This document shows, in pieces, positions 10,087 through 20,865 of a stretch of 64,000 bases of DNA. The notes below the pieces were generated by a model. The model worked only from the letters and a program-made list of their open reading frames with translations. It was not told where the DNA came from and made no database searches. Each line of letters starts with the position of its first letter. The stretch's first letter is position 1. The translations under genes were made by a program, and so were the position numbers. Source of the DNA: Achromobacter animicus. Its GTDB lineage: Bacteria; Pseudomonadota; Gammaproteobacteria; Burkholderiales; Burkholderiaceae_B. The stretch is taken from positions 62,001-126,000 of the forward strand of contig NZ_CADIJM010000003.1 of the NCBI RefSeq assembly GCF_902859585.1, in the 5' to 3' direction.

Positions 10087-11442
10087 TTATTCCTGCGCCA
10101 GCGACAGCAGCGCTTCGCGCGTGCGCGCGATGCCCGCAGCCGGTTCGCCTTGCACGCCTTCGGGCGCGGTGGCGACCGTCACACCGTCGATCACCACCGC
10201 ATAGCCCTGGGCATGTGCCTGCAGGACGCTGTCGGCGGGTTCGGACTGCAAGCGGCGCATCAGCGCGCCCGCTTCCTTGGGATCGGCGAAGCGCTGCGAC
10301 AGCAACAGTTCCTCGCCATCGGCCGCCAGCAGGCGGAAGCGGAAGCCGCCGTCCTCGTCGCGGAAGCTGACGAAACGCGCGCCCTTGGACTTTTCCTTCT
10401 TGCCCTGGGCGCTCTTGCCCGCCGTAGCGGCGGCGCCCAACGTGCGCAGGCCCACGGCCTCGCGCAGTTCCTGCATGAACGGCACGGCAAGCTTGCGCGC
10501 CTTGGCGGCGCCCGCCTGCAGGATGTCTTCGATGCGGCCCGGGTTGGCCATCAGGTCCACGTACTTTTCGCGCATCGGGGCCAGCAGGTTTTCCAGGTGC
10601 TCGAACAGCGCCTGCTTGGCATCGCCCCAGCCCATGCCGGCCTCGAGCTGCTGGCGGAACGCCGTCGATTGCTCGGACGTCGCAAATGCGCGGTACAGCG
10701 TGTACAAATGGGACGATTCGGCGTCCTTGGGTTGGCCCGGCTCGCGCGAGTCAGTCACGATGCGCATCACCGAGGCGCGCAATGCGCTTTTGCCGCCTTC
10801 GAAAAGCGGAATCGTGTTGTTGTAGCTCTTGGACATCTTGCGGCCGTCCAGCCCGGGCAGCGTCGCCACATCTTCTTCGATGACCACCTCCGGCAGCGAG
10901 AAATACTCGCGGCCATACAGATGATTGAAGCGCTGCGCGATGTCGCGCGCCATTTCCAGATGCTGGATCTGGTCGCGGCCCACGGGCACCTTGTTGGCGT
11001 TGAACATGACGATGTCCGCAGCCATCAGGATCGGGTACGAGAACAGCCCCATGGTGATGCCGTCGTCCGGATCCACGTTCTTGGCCACGTTCTGGTCCAC
11101 CGAGGCCTTGTAGGCATGCGCCCGGTTCATCAGGCCCTTGGCGGTCACGCAGGTCAGCAGCCAGCTCAGTTCGGGGATCTCGGGGATGTCCGACTGGCGG
11201 TAGAACGTCACGCGCTCGGGGTCCAGGCCCACCGCCAGCCACGTGGCGGCGATCTCAAGACGCGAGCGCGCCACGCGCGCCGGGTCGTCGCATTTGATGA
11301 GCGCGTGGTAGTCCGCCAGGAAGAAGAATGCGTCCACGCCGGGCTGCGTGCTGGCCTGCACCGCCGGACGGATCGCGCCCGCGTAGTTGCCGAGATGGGG
11401 AGTTCCAGTCGTGGTGATGCCGGTAAGGACGCGGGTGTTCAT
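10087..11442 (-). CDS. trpS: Tryptophan--tRNA ligase
   Basis: Charges tRNA-Trp with tryptophan; class I aminoacyl-tRNA synthetase. The class I signatures are visible: the HIGH-type motif TPHLGNY near residue 14 and KMSKS in [10 protein letters not shown]. At 451 residues it is about 110-120 longer than E. coli TrpS (334). The extra part is a C-terminal domain after about residue 330, beginning with a Lys/Gly-rich linker ([13 protein letters not shown]) and ending in EALLSLAQE. Such an extension is, to my knowledge, seen in several betaproteobacterial TrpS proteins; its role is unclear. Start ATG at 11442 matches the family N-terminus ([13 protein letters not shown]). Confidence 0.93.
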   Translation of the reverse strand: MNTRVLTGITTTGTPHLGNYAGAIRPAVQASTQPGVDAFFFLADYHALIKCDDPARVARSRLEIAATWLAVGLDPERVTFYRQSDIPEIPELSWLLTCVTAKGLMNRAHAYKASVDQNVAKNVDPDDGITMGLFSYPILMAADIVMFNANKVPVGRDQIQHLEMARDIAQRFNHLYGREYFSLPEVVIEEDVATLPGLDGRKMSKSYNNTIPLFEGGKSALRASVMRIVTDSREPGQPKDAESSHLYTLYRAFATSEQSTAFRQQLEAGMGWGDAKQALFEHLENLLAPMREKYVDLMANPGRIEDILQAGAAKARKLAVPFMQELREAVGLRTLGAAATAGKSAQGKKEKSKGARFVSFRDEDGGFRFRLLAADGEELLLSQRFADPKEAGALMRRLQSEPADSVLQAHAQGYAVVIDGVTVATAPEGVQGEPAAGIARTREALLSLAQE

Positions 11443-11528
11443 GAGGCGAGAAGGCGGTTGCTAGGGGAAGCCCTGAGTGTAACGTGCCGCAGCCCGGCCC
11501 CGCCCCGGAAAGACTCGAGGCCCCGTGT

Positions 11529-11852
11529 TTACAGCACCGCCAGCACTGGCGCCGCCAGCGCGCACAGGCCGCCCGCGGTCAGCGCGGCGCGCGGCCGGAA
11601 GGTCAGGAACCAGATCAGCAGCAGACCGGCGATGCTGAGGATGCCGATCCATTCGACCGTGCCGTAACTCCAGCCCCAGACCGCCGCCGAGGCCCACAAC
11701 GACAGCGCCAGCGACGCCCAGCCGAACAGCCGCAGCGGCAGCCGATGGCGGCGCGGCAAGGCGCGGTCGAACAGGTCTTCGTAGTGACGGTCCATGCCCA
11801 GGCACAGGGCGGAAAACCCTGCATAGGCCAGGCAGAAGGCGGCAAGCGTCAT
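11529..11852 (-). CDS. DUF3325 domain small membrane protein
   Basis: A 107-residue protein with three to four hydrophobic segments (about residues 3-20, 40-60, 65-83 and 88-106). It resembles DUF3325 proteins, which are regularly found beside PepSY-type iron-uptake membrane proteins; a molecular function is not established. Its ATG overlaps the stop codon of the PepSY gene by four bases (ATGA), so the two are translationally coupled. It is the last gene of a three-gene membrane operon with DUF3649 and PepSY proteins. Family call is from overall pattern and context. Confidence 0.75.
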   Translation of the reverse strand: MTLAAFCLAYAGFSALCLGMDRHYEDLFDRALPRRHRLPLRLFGWASLALSLWASAAVWGWSYGTVEWIGILSIAGLLLIWFLTFRPRAALTAGGLCALAAPVLAVL

Positions 11853-13564
11853 GGCGTATCACCTCGCGGTTCAAAAGCGGTCCGGTGCACGGCGGCCGGG
11901 ACGGCGGGTTCGTGGGCGGGGGCTGGGGCGGTTGTCGGGATATGGGCAGTGGCGGCGACGGCGGCCTTGACCGCTTCGTTGCGCGCGGCGCGCGGCTTGC
12001 CCGCCGTTCTGGCGGGCGCCTTGCGGGCGCGGGCGGCCTTCACCGCCATCCAGGCAAAGAACACGGCGCTGGCCAGGCACGTCAGGTCAAAGCCCGCCAT
12101 CACCCAGTCGCCCTGCGGCAGGGAAACGCCCAGGTGCCGGTCGGTGGTCAGCGCATTGACCACGGGCACCAGCGCCAGCGCGACGGCGGCGATGGCAAGC
12201 AGGTCCTGCCACTTGCGCCGCTGGAACAGAAACGCGTAGACCAGCGACAGCCCCCATGCCATGAAGAAGGCGCGCACTTCCCAGACCTGGCGGCCGGGCA
12301 TGTCGGCCGGAAGGAGCCGGTTGGCCAGGAACACAGCCGCCACGCCGAACACGACGCCCGCGATGGTGCCCGCATTCAGGCCGTCGACCAGACGCAGCGA
12401 GAAGGCTTCCCGCGCGTCGCCCTGCCGCGCCTTCTGACGGCGCTTGGCGATCCACAGCACGAGGCCTGTGGCCACCATGGCCGTGCCGGCCAGGCTGACG
12501 ATGAAATAGAACCAGCGCAGCAGCGGTTCGGCGAACAGGCCCAGGTGCAGGCCGGTGATGACGCCCGTGGTCACGACGGTGGCGCTGTGATCGTCCTCGG
12601 CCTCCTGCAGCGCGCCCGTCACCCCGTCAAAGCGCATGAAGGGGGCCAGCAGCCCGTACGACACGCCGTCACCCACGTTGCGAACCAGCGTGATGGTGGC
12701 GCCCGCATCCCCGGGGTTGTTGACGGTCACCCGCCCGAGGCGGCCCTGCCAATGCTGCTGGGCCTGTTCCACCAGCGGCGCGATGTCGACCAGCGGCGCC
12801 GGCTGGTTCTGCGGCGGCGTGATCTTGTTGGCCTTGAAGACCTCGCTCGTGAACTGGCGCGGATTGTCGTATACGGCCTGGATGCCCGCCGGCATCAGCA
12901 TCACCATGAACAGCACCAGGCCGCTGAAGGTGATCATCAGGTGAAACGGCAGACCCAGCACCGACAGCACGTTGTGGCCGTCCATCCAGGCGCGCTGCCC
13001 GCCCTTGCCCGGCCGGAAGGTGAAGAAGTCCGCGAAAATCTTCTTGTGCGTGATGATGCCGCTGATGATCGCCACCAGCATGAACATGCCCGCGATGCTG
13101 GCCAGCCAGCGCCCCCACGGAAACGCGGTCTCCAGTTCGAAATGGAAGCGGTAGAAGAAGTCGCCGCCGCGCGTCTGGCGCGCCGTCACGGGCTCGCCGG
13201 TGGCCGCATCCAGCTTGACGCGCACGAACCCGCGTTCACCCGGCTTGGGCTTGGGCGTCTGGTACAGCAGCTGGATGAGGGGCTCGCGATCCGAGGGCGG
13301 CGTGATGAACCAGCGCTTGGCGTCCGGCGCGTGTTCCGCCAGATAGCGCTGCGCCGTGGCAACGGCCTGCACTGCCGGCGCCGGCTGCGCTTGAACCTCA
13401 GGTTGCATCCAGCGCGTGATCTCGGGCCGGAAGAAGGCCAGCGAGCCCGTCAGGAACATGGCGAACAGCACCCAGCCGAAGATCAGGCCTGCCCACGTGT
13501 GCAGCCAGGACATGGACTGACGAATGCCCTCTTCGCCGGGATGCTTGTGCTTGGCCGCCTTCAT
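11849..13564 (-). CDS. PepSY-associated iron-regulated membrane protein (PiuB-like)
   Basis: A 571-residue inner-membrane protein of the PepSY_TM family. The first transmembrane helix region is typical (HTWAGLIFGWVLFAMFLTGS), with further helices near residues 140, 195, 340 and several in the C-terminal third; a large periplasmic loop with PepSY-like repeats lies between. Homologues sit in siderophore uptake loci and some reduce or release iron from ferric siderophores in the periplasm; whether this one does is inference. The last 50 residues are Ala/Pro/Arg-rich and probably unstructured. It overlaps both flanking genes by four bases, giving a tight operon, and the operon has a Fur-like box upstream. 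Confidence 0.85.
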   Translation of the reverse strand: MKAAKHKHPGEEGIRQSMSWLHTWAGLIFGWVLFAMFLTGSLAFFRPEITRWMQPEVQAQPAPAVQAVATAQRYLAEHAPDAKRWFITPPSDREPLIQLLYQTPKPKPGERGFVRVKLDAATGEPVTARQTRGGDFFYRFHFELETAFPWGRWLASIAGMFMLVAIISGIITHKKIFADFFTFRPGKGGQRAWMDGHNVLSVLGLPFHLMITFSGLVLFMVMLMPAGIQAVYDNPRQFTSEVFKANKITPPQNQPAPLVDIAPLVEQAQQHWQGRLGRVTVNNPGDAGATITLVRNVGDGVSYGLLAPFMRFDGVTGALQEAEDDHSATVVTTGVITGLHLGLFAEPLLRWFYFIVSLAGTAMVATGLVLWIAKRRQKARQGDAREAFSLRLVDGLNAGTIAGVVFGVAAVFLANRLLPADMPGRQVWEVRAFFMAWGLSLVYAFLFQRRKWQDLLAIAAVALALVPVVNALTTDRHLGVSLPQGDWVMAGFDLTCLASAVFFAWMAVKAARARKAPARTAGKPRAARNEAVKAAVAATAHIPTTAPAPAHEPAVPAAVHRTAFEPRGDTP

Positions 13565-13866
13565 GCCGCCACCAGCCGATGAGCCAGGAATAAACCGCCC
13601 AGCAGCGCGGCCGGGCCCAGGATGCCGGCCCAGGCGCGCCAGGCGCTGCGCGTGGCGAACACCCAGATCACGCCGCAGGCGTAGACCACGAAGGACAGCA
13701 TCTGCGCCGCGGTCACGGCGTCGGCGCGCCCCATGGGCAGCCAGACCGCCAGACAGGCAGCCGCCGCCGAAGCCAGGGCGTAGCCGCCCAGGATGGCGGC
13801 CGTCGCGCGAGAGAAAACGGCCATTCTGTAGCGCATCATGCCTGCGCCGGCTGCGGGAGCTTTCAC
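13561..13866 (-). CDS. DUF3649 domain small membrane protein
   Basis: A 101-residue hydrophobic protein with three predicted membrane segments (about residues 20-40, 52-70 and 77-97). The pattern and position match DUF3649 proteins, which accompany PepSY and DUF3325 proteins in iron-uptake clusters; the function is unknown. It is the first gene of the operon; its stop overlaps the start of the PepSY gene by four bases. A Fur-like box lies about 92 bases upstream. An alternative start at an internal ATG ten residues in is possible. Confidence 0.75.
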   Translation of the reverse strand: MKAPAAGAGMMRYRMAVFSRATAAILGGYALASAAAACLAVWLPMGRADAVTAAQMLSFVVYACGVIWVFATRSAWRAWAGILGPAALLGGLFLAHRLVAA

Positions 13867-13957
13867 GGGAGTTCTAGGTGGTGGCGGGTCCGTGGCGGAC
13901 CCGGGGTGGGGACGGGGTTTCCGAGCTTATCCGCCTTTCCCTGTATAAGGCCTGAAT

Positions 13958-13976
13958 TATAACGATTCTCGTTAAG
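13958..13976 (-). promoter_or_regulatory. Fur-box-like operator of the DUF3649-PepSY-DUF3325 operon
   Basis: Read on the minus strand, CTTAACGAGAATCGTTATA matches the Fur consensus GATAATGATAATCATTATC at 13 of its central 17 positions. It lies upstream of the membrane operon and downstream of the receptor gene, where a promoter is expected. This suggests derepression when iron is scarce. Confidence 0.65.
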
Positions 13977-14002
13977 TCAGGAACGGCAGTCTCGGACCAA
14001 AG

Positions 14003-14032
14003 AAAAGGCGGCTCGCCGGGGAGCCGCCTTTT
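14003..14032 (-). terminator. Intrinsic terminator of the siderophore receptor gene
   Basis: Perfect 12-bp stem (AAAAGGCGGCTC at 14003-14014 and its complement at 14021-14032) with a six-base loop, directly after the receptor stop codon. On the minus strand it is followed by TTTTCTTTGG. Confidence 0.88.
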
Positions 14033-14040
14033 GGCGCTGC

Positions 14041-16563
14041 TTACCAGCGATACCGCAAGCTGGCCTTGATGGAGCGCTGGTAGCCGAACCAGCACCACGA
14101 TTCGCCGGAGCACGACGCGATGTACTCCTTGTCGAACAGGTTCTGCACGTTCAGCGCCACCTGCATGCCCTTGAGCGCGGGCGAGGCGCGGCCCAGGTCG
14201 TAGTCCAGCATCAGGTCCACCAGCGTGACCTTCGGCACCTTCAGCGTGTTGGCTTCGTTCGCATAGGACGATCCGATGTAGCGCACGCCACCACCAACGC
14301 CCAGGCCGGCCAGCGGCCCTTCCTGAAGCTGGTAGCGCGCCCACGCCGACGCCTGTTGCGACGGCAGCGCGGCCGGGGTCTTGCCGGTCAAGTCGAAGCC
14401 GGCCGCATTGGGATAGGCCTTGGTGTACTCGTTGTTCATGATCGAGTACGCGGCAATCAGCGACAGTCCGCGCATCGGCTCGGTCTTGGCTTCGAGCTCG
14501 ATGCCCTGCGTGCGCAGCTCGCCCGCCTGGATCGAGCAGCGGCCGCCGGCCGTGCCGCACACGTGCGTCGGATCCGGATCGGTGGTCGTCATGTTCTCGC
14601 GGCGGATGTCGAACGCCGCGAACGTGAGCAACGTGGCCGAACCCGGCGGCTGGTACTTGATGCCCACCTCGTACTGCTTGCCCTCGATCGGCTTGAACGG
14701 CGTGTTGTTCCACCCCGTGCCCGACTGCGGCTCGAAGGATTCCGAATAGCTGAAGTACGGCGCCACGCCATTGTCGAAGTTGTAGATGGCGCCGATCCGG
14801 CCCGAAAAGGCTTCTGCGTTCAACTTGGACGGAGTGACACGGCCGGAAGCGATGGCGGTCGTTTCACCCACGTTGCGCGACCAGTCGTAGCGCCCGCCCA
14901 AAAGGAACGACAGACGGTCGATCTTGATCTGGTCCTGAAAGTACACGCCCGTCTGGTACTGCGTGGTGGACGCGTCGCTGGAGAACGCCGGCACCGGAAT
15001 GTTCTGGAAATTGTCCGGGTTTTTCACGTACAGCGGGGGCGCCGAGCCAAAGCCCGACAGCGTGTCGGTCTTGACGTGCTGATAGTCAAAGCCCACCAGC
15101 ACGTTGTGGCCGATCTTGCCCGTGTTGAACCGCGCCTGCAGGTTGTTGTCGATCGTCAGCGCGCCAACGTCCACGTCCGTCGCGATGGAGGCGCGCTGGT
15201 GATACAGGTAGGTCGGGTCGGTGTATCCGTAATAGTTGGTCATCGCGCCGTAGACGCTACGGTACTTGGCGTCCGAATGCGTCCAGCGCAGGCTTTGCGA
15301 CGCCTTGAAGGTGTCGTTGAAGCGATGGTCCAGGATGTAGCCCAGCGAATAGCTCTTGCGGTCGCTCTTTTCGAAATTGGCGTCGCCATCGTAGTAATCG
15401 GCCGGCAGACGGAAACCGTCGGGCGCGCGCAGCAGCGTGCGCATCGCCGGCACGGCGCCGTACGAGCCCATGTCGGGATCGTGCTGGAAGTTGGTCAGGA
15501 TGGTCAGCGACGTGTCCGCATTGGGTTTGTACGCGAACGCCGGCGACACAAAGTAGCGGCGCTCCTTGGTGTCCTGAACCTGGCCGTCAGACATGTAGCC
15601 CGAGCCCACCAGGCGGTACAGGTATTTGCCCTCTTCGTCGATGGGGCCGCCGAAGTCGAAGTTCGCGCGGCGGAAGTCGTAGTTGCCGACCTGCAACTCC
15701 ACTTCGCGCAGCGGCTCTTCCAGCGGACGCTTGCTGACCTGGTTCACCACGCCGCCCGGGCCGCCCTGCCCGTACATCACCGACGCCGGGCCCTTCAGGA
15801 CGTCGACGCGCTCGAGGCGGAAGGCGTCGACCTGCGGCAGCGCATCGCGGCCGCCGAACACGCGCAGCCCGTCCAGATAGGTGGACGCCGAGAACCCGCG
15901 CACGTTGAACTGGTCCAGGCGGGTCGCCGTGGCGCCGCGGGACTCGGTGGCAACGCCCGCCGTGTAGCGCAGCACCTGGTTCAGCGTCTGCGCGCCCTGC
16001 TCGGTGATCTGTTCGCGCGTGACCACGGACACCGACTGCGGCGTCTCGATCAACGGGATGTCGGTCTTGGTGGCGCTGGCGCTGGCGGTGGCCACATAGC
16101 CCACCGTGGGCGCAAAGGCGCTGTCCGACATGCCCGTCACCGTCACCGGCGCGAGCGTGTGCGTGTCGCCCGTGGAGACCGGCGCGGGCGCCAGCGTCCA
16201 GGTGTTGCCCGACTGCGCGCGCGCCTGCAGGCCGCTGCCCGCCAGGATGCGCGAGAAGCCCGCGCCCACCGTGTAAGAACCATTCAACCCATCCGAACGC
16301 CGGCCGCGCACCAGCGCCGGGTCGAACGACAGCACCACCCCGGCGCTGCGCGCGAACTGGGTCAGCGCGTCGGCCAGCGGCCCTGCGGGAATCTGGTAGC
16401 TGCGCTGGCCATTGGCGGTGGCTTGCGCACCTGCGGCAGGCGCCGGCTGCGCCCAAGCCGCCGGCGCACCGGCAAACAGCGCCCCGGCGCAGGTCGCGGC
16501 CAGCACAGCTTTACGGCCGGCGGTCATCGGTGTGCGCAGGCGCGGGTGGATTGAAGCGGACAC
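14041..16563 (-). CDS. TonB-dependent siderophore receptor with STN signalling domain
   Basis: Outer-membrane receptor that imports a ferric siderophore using TonB energy and signals to a FecR anti-sigma factor. After a signal peptide (ending GAPAAWA) come an STN domain (about residues 45-120, SYQIPAGPLADALTQFARSA), a plug domain (about 165-275, ETPQSVSVVTREQITEQGA) and a beta-barrel ending in an aromatic residue (SIKASLRYRW), as in FpvA/FoxA-type receptors. The start is uncertain: AGGGAG abuts an ATG at 16569 but is spaced six bases from the GTG at 16563, which I prefer. The fecI-fecR pair lies directly upstream, 85 bases from the receptor, so this is a complete cell-surface signalling system. 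The siderophore cannot be told from sequence alone. Confidence 0.93.
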   Translation of the reverse strand: MSASIHPRLRTPMTAGRKAVLAATCAGALFAGAPAAWAQPAPAAGAQATANGQRSYQIPAGPLADALTQFARSAGVVLSFDPALVRGRRSDGLNGSYTVGAGFSRILAGSGLQARAQSGNTWTLAPAPVSTGDTHTLAPVTVTGMSDSAFAPTVGYVATASASATKTDIPLIETPQSVSVVTREQITEQGAQTLNQVLRYTAGVATESRGATATRLDQFNVRGFSASTYLDGLRVFGGRDALPQVDAFRLERVDVLKGPASVMYGQGGPGGVVNQVSKRPLEEPLREVELQVGNYDFRRANFDFGGPIDEEGKYLYRLVGSGYMSDGQVQDTKERRYFVSPAFAYKPNADTSLTILTNFQHDPDMGSYGAVPAMRTLLRAPDGFRLPADYYDGDANFEKSDRKSYSLGYILDHRFNDTFKASQSLRWTHSDAKYRSVYGAMTNYYGYTDPTYLYHQRASIATDVDVGALTIDNNLQARFNTGKIGHNVLVGFDYQHVKTDTLSGFGSAPPLYVKNPDNFQNIPVPAFSSDASTTQYQTGVYFQDQIKIDRLSFLLGGRYDWSRNVGETTAIASGRVTPSKLNAEAFSGRIGAIYNFDNGVAPYFSYSESFEPQSGTGWNNTPFKPIEGKQYEVGIKYQPPGSATLLTFAAFDIRRENMTTTDPDPTHVCGTAGGRCSIQAGELRTQGIELEAKTEPMRGLSLIAAYSIMNNEYTKAYPNAAGFDLTGKTPAALPSQQASAWARYQLQEGPLAGLGVGGGVRYIGSSYANEANTLKVPKVTLVDLMLDYDLGRASPALKGMQVALNVQNLFDKEYIASCSGESWCWFGYQRSIKASLRYRW

Positions 16564-16647
16564 AAACATCTCCCTGTACGGTGGTTTCTTTCTGCTTTCC
16601 GTACGGGGATGGAAAACCTGCAATGCGCCGGCAAGAAAATTTGTAAC

Positions 16648-17634
16648 TCAGGCGCCGCTGGGGCCAACCTGCAGCCAGTACTGCGTGCGGCGCGTCACCG
16701 CGATGGGCAATGTGTGTTCCAGCGCCTTGAGCGCGCGCTCGGCGTCGTCCAGCGGAAACACGCCCGACAGCCGCAATGCCGCCACCGTGGGATCAACGCG
16801 GATCACGCCCACCCGCTGGCGCGCCAGGTGCTCGGCAAAATCGTCCAGCCGCCACTCCTTGGCCACCACCATCCCGTCCACCCACGCCAGGCGATCCGGG
16901 TCCGACGCGCCACGGCGGACCTCGCCGTCGTCGGCGTAGGCAAGCCGTTCACCGGCGCTCAGTTGCGTCATCACGCCCTGGCGCAGCAGCGCGACGCTGC
17001 CTTCATATACGCCCACGCGCGAACCGTCCGCCGTGCGCCGCAGGTCAAACCGCGCGCGCTCGGCCCGCAGTTCGCCGTAGCCGGTATCCACGCGCAGCGC
17101 CTGCACGCCGGGGCGCGGCTCGGCCTGCACCAGCATCTCGCCACGCAGGAGATCGATGTCGCGCGCGCTGCCGCTGACGTTGACGCGCACCGCGGTATCG
17201 CTGTTCAGCGTGACGCGCAGCCCGTCCGCCAGCGCCAGCGCACGGCGCTCGCCCACGCCGGTGCTGTAGTCGGCGACCAGCCGTTGCCACGGGGCATGGC
17301 GGTAGCCCGCCCACCCGGTGACAGCGATGCCCGCGCCGGCCAGCAGACAGCGCAGCGCGGCGCGCCGGCCGTGCGAGGCAGGCGCATTCAGCGCCGAGTG
17401 CGCCAGGGCCGCCGGCACGCGGCGCGCATTGCGGCCGATGTCCTGCAGCTGATCCCACGCCACGCGGTGCGCGGGGTCCTGGGCCAACCAGGCCCGGCAG
17501 GATTCGTGGTCGCGCGCATCGTCAATGCCCGATTGCAGGCGCGCCCACCACGCGATGGCCTCGCGCACCACGGCATCGGTCGGGCGGGCGTCCACAGGCG
17601 CGCCGTGGGCCGCGTCAGGCATGGATCGCGGCAT
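16648..17634 (-). CDS. fecR: FecR-family anti-sigma factor/signal transducer
   Basis: Inner-membrane regulator that links the receptor's STN domain to the ECF sigma factor. The 328-residue protein has the N-terminal cytoplasmic domain (DUF4880-like, AIAWWARLQSG and CRAWLAQDPAHRVAWDQL, residues 24-65), one membrane segment (about 99-116) and the periplasmic FecR domain (about 125-225, YSTGVGERRALALADG). A C-terminal domain includes LDDFAEHLARQRVGVIRVDP. The start overlaps the end of the sigma gene by 20 bases, which indicates translational coupling. Standard order sigma-fecR-receptor, all on the minus strand. Confidence 0.92.
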   Translation of the reverse strand: MPRSMPDAAHGAPVDARPTDAVVREAIAWWARLQSGIDDARDHESCRAWLAQDPAHRVAWDQLQDIGRNARRVPAALAHSALNAPASHGRRAALRCLLAGAGIAVTGWAGYRHAPWQRLVADYSTGVGERRALALADGLRVTLNSDTAVRVNVSGSARDIDLLRGEMLVQAEPRPGVQALRVDTGYGELRAERARFDLRRTADGSRVGVYEGSVALLRQGVMTQLSAGERLAYADDGEVRRGASDPDRLAWVDGMVVAKEWRLDDFAEHLARQRVGVIRVDPTVAALRLSGVFPLDDAERALKALEHTLPIAVTRRTQYWLQVGPSGA

Positions 17635-18148
17635 AGCACGCGGACATCGCGCGCACCATGTACTGCTGCACCGAACTCAGCGACACATCGAGGCGTTCGG
17701 CGATCTCGGGATACGTCAGGCCATCCAGCTGCGACAAGAGGAAAGCCGCGCGGGCCTTGGGCGGCAGGCCGTCCAGCAGGCGATCCAGCTGAACCAGCGC
17801 CTGCAGTTGCTCGGCCTGCGCCTCGGGCGATGGCGCATAGGATTCGGGAACGGTGGCCAGATAGGCCAGATACGCATGCTCCAGCGCGGCATGCCGCTGG
17901 TGATCGACCACCAGGCCTTTTGCAATGGTGGTGAGCAGCGCGCGCGCCTCGCTGGCGCGCACCTGCTTGCGGCCCTGGATCACCCGGACAAAGACGTCCT
18001 GGGCCAGGTCTTCCGCGCGGTGTTCGCAACCCAGCTTGCGGCGCAGCCACCCGAACAGCCACGGGCGGTGATCGCGATACAGGCCATCGACAGGCGCGAC
18101 CTGGGCGTCGACGCACGGGGCCGATGAGGAAAGCAAGGTGGAAGACAC
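17615..18148 (-). CDS. fecI: FecI-like ECF RNA polymerase sigma factor
   Basis: Group IV (ECF) sigma factor of 177 residues that would direct transcription of the receptor gene when the siderophore binds. Region 2 spans about residues 22-90 (DLAQDVFVRVIQG) and region 4 about 115-165, with the helix-turn-helix YPEIAERLDVSLSSVQQYM. The start is GTG at 18148; no nearer ATG has better support. A Fur-like box is centred about 55 bases upstream, so the whole fecI-fecR-receptor module should be iron-repressed. The typical iron-starvation sigma arrangement leaves little doubt. Confidence 0.9.
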   Translation of the reverse strand: MSSTLLSSSAPCVDAQVAPVDGLYRDHRPWLFGWLRRKLGCEHRAEDLAQDVFVRVIQGRKQVRASEARALLTTIAKGLVVDHQRHAALEHAYLAYLATVPESYAPSPEAQAEQLQALVQLDRLLDGLPPKARAAFLLSQLDGLTYPEIAERLDVSLSSVQQYMVRAMSACYAAIHA

Positions 18149-18193
18149 GGTTTGAGACTGCGGCGCTGAACCAAAAGTCCCAAAATCTTAATT

Positions 18194-18212
18194 GATAATG
18201 ACTTGCATTAAC
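18194..18212 (-). promoter_or_regulatory. Fur-box-like operator of fecI
   Basis: GATAATGACTTGCATTAAC (plus-strand reading) matches 14 of 19 positions of the Fur consensus, with the first eight bases identical. It lies 46 bases upstream of the fecI start codon. Confidence 0.75.
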
Positions 18213-18261
18213 AATGATTGCGCCCACCCAGCCCCTGAAATGAGGACCGGATGAGGCTTTA

Positions 18262-19353
18262 CTACAACGTCACGGCCAGACGGCGTTCCGATTCCAGGTA
18301 CTCGCGCGACTGCATTTCCAGAATGCGCGACACCGTCCGGTGGAACTCGTTGGCCAGCGCGCCTTCTGTGTAGATCTCTTCGGGCTCGCACTCCGCCGAC
18401 ATGATGAGCTTGACGCGGTGGTCGTAGAACACGTCGATCAGCCAGGTGAAGCGGCGCGCCTCGGAAGCCTGGCGCGGACCCATGCGCGGCACGCCCGACA
18501 GGATCACGGCGTGGAAGCGGTTGGCCAGTTCCAGGTAGTCGTTCTGCGAACGCGGACCGCCGCACAGCGTGGCAAAGTCGAACCACACGACCGACCCGCC
18601 CAGCGCCAGCGCACGGATCTCGCGGTGCTCGATGTGCAGCACCGGATCCTGCGGCGGCGTATCCGCCAATGCATCGAAGGCCGCCTGCAGCGCCTTCTGC
18701 GCGTTCTCGTCCAGCGGCGTGTGATAGCTCTGCACCTGCTCCAGCGAGCGGCGGCGGTAATCAATACCCGCATCCACGTTCATGACATCCATGCGCGACT
18801 GGATCAGCGCAATGGCGGGCAGCACGCGGTCGCGGTGCAGACCATCGGTGTACAGCGTGGACGGTTCGTAGTTGGACGTCATCACGAAGGACGTGCCGTA
18901 TTCGAACAGCTTGAGCAGCAGACGGTGCAGGATCATCGCGTCCGCTACATCGGACACGTGGAATTCGTCAAAGCAGATCAGCCGGTAACGCTTGGCCACG
19001 CGCTTGGCGACCTCGTCCAGCGGATCCTGCATGCCCTTCACTTCCTCAAGTTCGCGGTGCACGCCGCGCATGAACTCGTGAAAGTGCAGACGCGTCTTGC
19101 GCACGACGGGCACGGTGGCATAGAACGCGTCCATCAGGAAGCTCTTGCCGCGGCCCACGCCGCCCCACAGGTACACGCCGCGCGGCACGTCGGGACGGTT
19201 CAGCAGCTTTTTCAGCGCATTCGAGCGCATCGACTTGAACTTGACCCATTCGTCGTAATAGCGCTGCAAGCGGTCGATCGCCTTCTTCTGCGCGTCGTCG
19301 GGCTTGTAGCCGCGTTCGGCCAATGCGTGTTCGTAGTAGTCGCTGACGTTCAT
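18262..19353 (-). CDS. zapE: Cell division protein ZapE (AFG1-like ATPase)
   Basis: AFG1/LACE1-family P-loop ATPase; in E. coli ZapE joins the Z ring late in division and destabilises FtsZ polymers. The 363-residue product shows Walker A GGVGRGKSFLMD (near residue 70) and Walker B ICFDEFHVSD. The conserved N-terminal segment YYEHALAERGYKPDDAQ is present, supporting the ATG at 19353. It lies 84 bases downstream of odhL on the same strand, behind odhL's terminator; a location next to the 2-oxoglutarate dehydrogenase genes is, to my knowledge, usual in this family. Length is normal. Confidence 0.92.
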   Translation of the reverse strand: MNVSDYYEHALAERGYKPDDAQKKAIDRLQRYYDEWVKFKSMRSNALKKLLNRPDVPRGVYLWGGVGRGKSFLMDAFYATVPVVRKTRLHFHEFMRGVHRELEEVKGMQDPLDEVAKRVAKRYRLICFDEFHVSDVADAMILHRLLLKLFEYGTSFVMTSNYEPSTLYTDGLHRDRVLPAIALIQSRMDVMNVDAGIDYRRRSLEQVQSYHTPLDENAQKALQAAFDALADTPPQDPVLHIEHREIRALALGGSVVWFDFATLCGGPRSQNDYLELANRFHAVILSGVPRMGPRQASEARRFTWLIDVFYDHRVKLIMSAECEPEEIYTEGALANEFHRTVSRILEMQSREYLESERRLAVTL

Positions 19354-19387
19354 AGGGGAACCGGATCAAGCTGAAGGGAATAAAGAA

Positions 19388-19411
19388 AAGGGCGGGTCCT
19401 GGAACCCGCCC
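19388..19411 (-). terminator. Intrinsic terminator of odhL
   Basis: Eight-bp stem GGGCGGGT/ACCCGCCC (19390-19397 and 19404-19411) with a six-base loop; on the minus strand it is followed by TTTTCTTTA, 27 bases after the odhL stop codon. zapE starts just beyond, so it probably has its own promoter or depends on read-through. Confidence 0.8.
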
Positions 19412-19437
19412 CCGGTCTTGCAGAAGTCAGACGCGGC

Positions 19438-20865
<1,428 letters not shown>

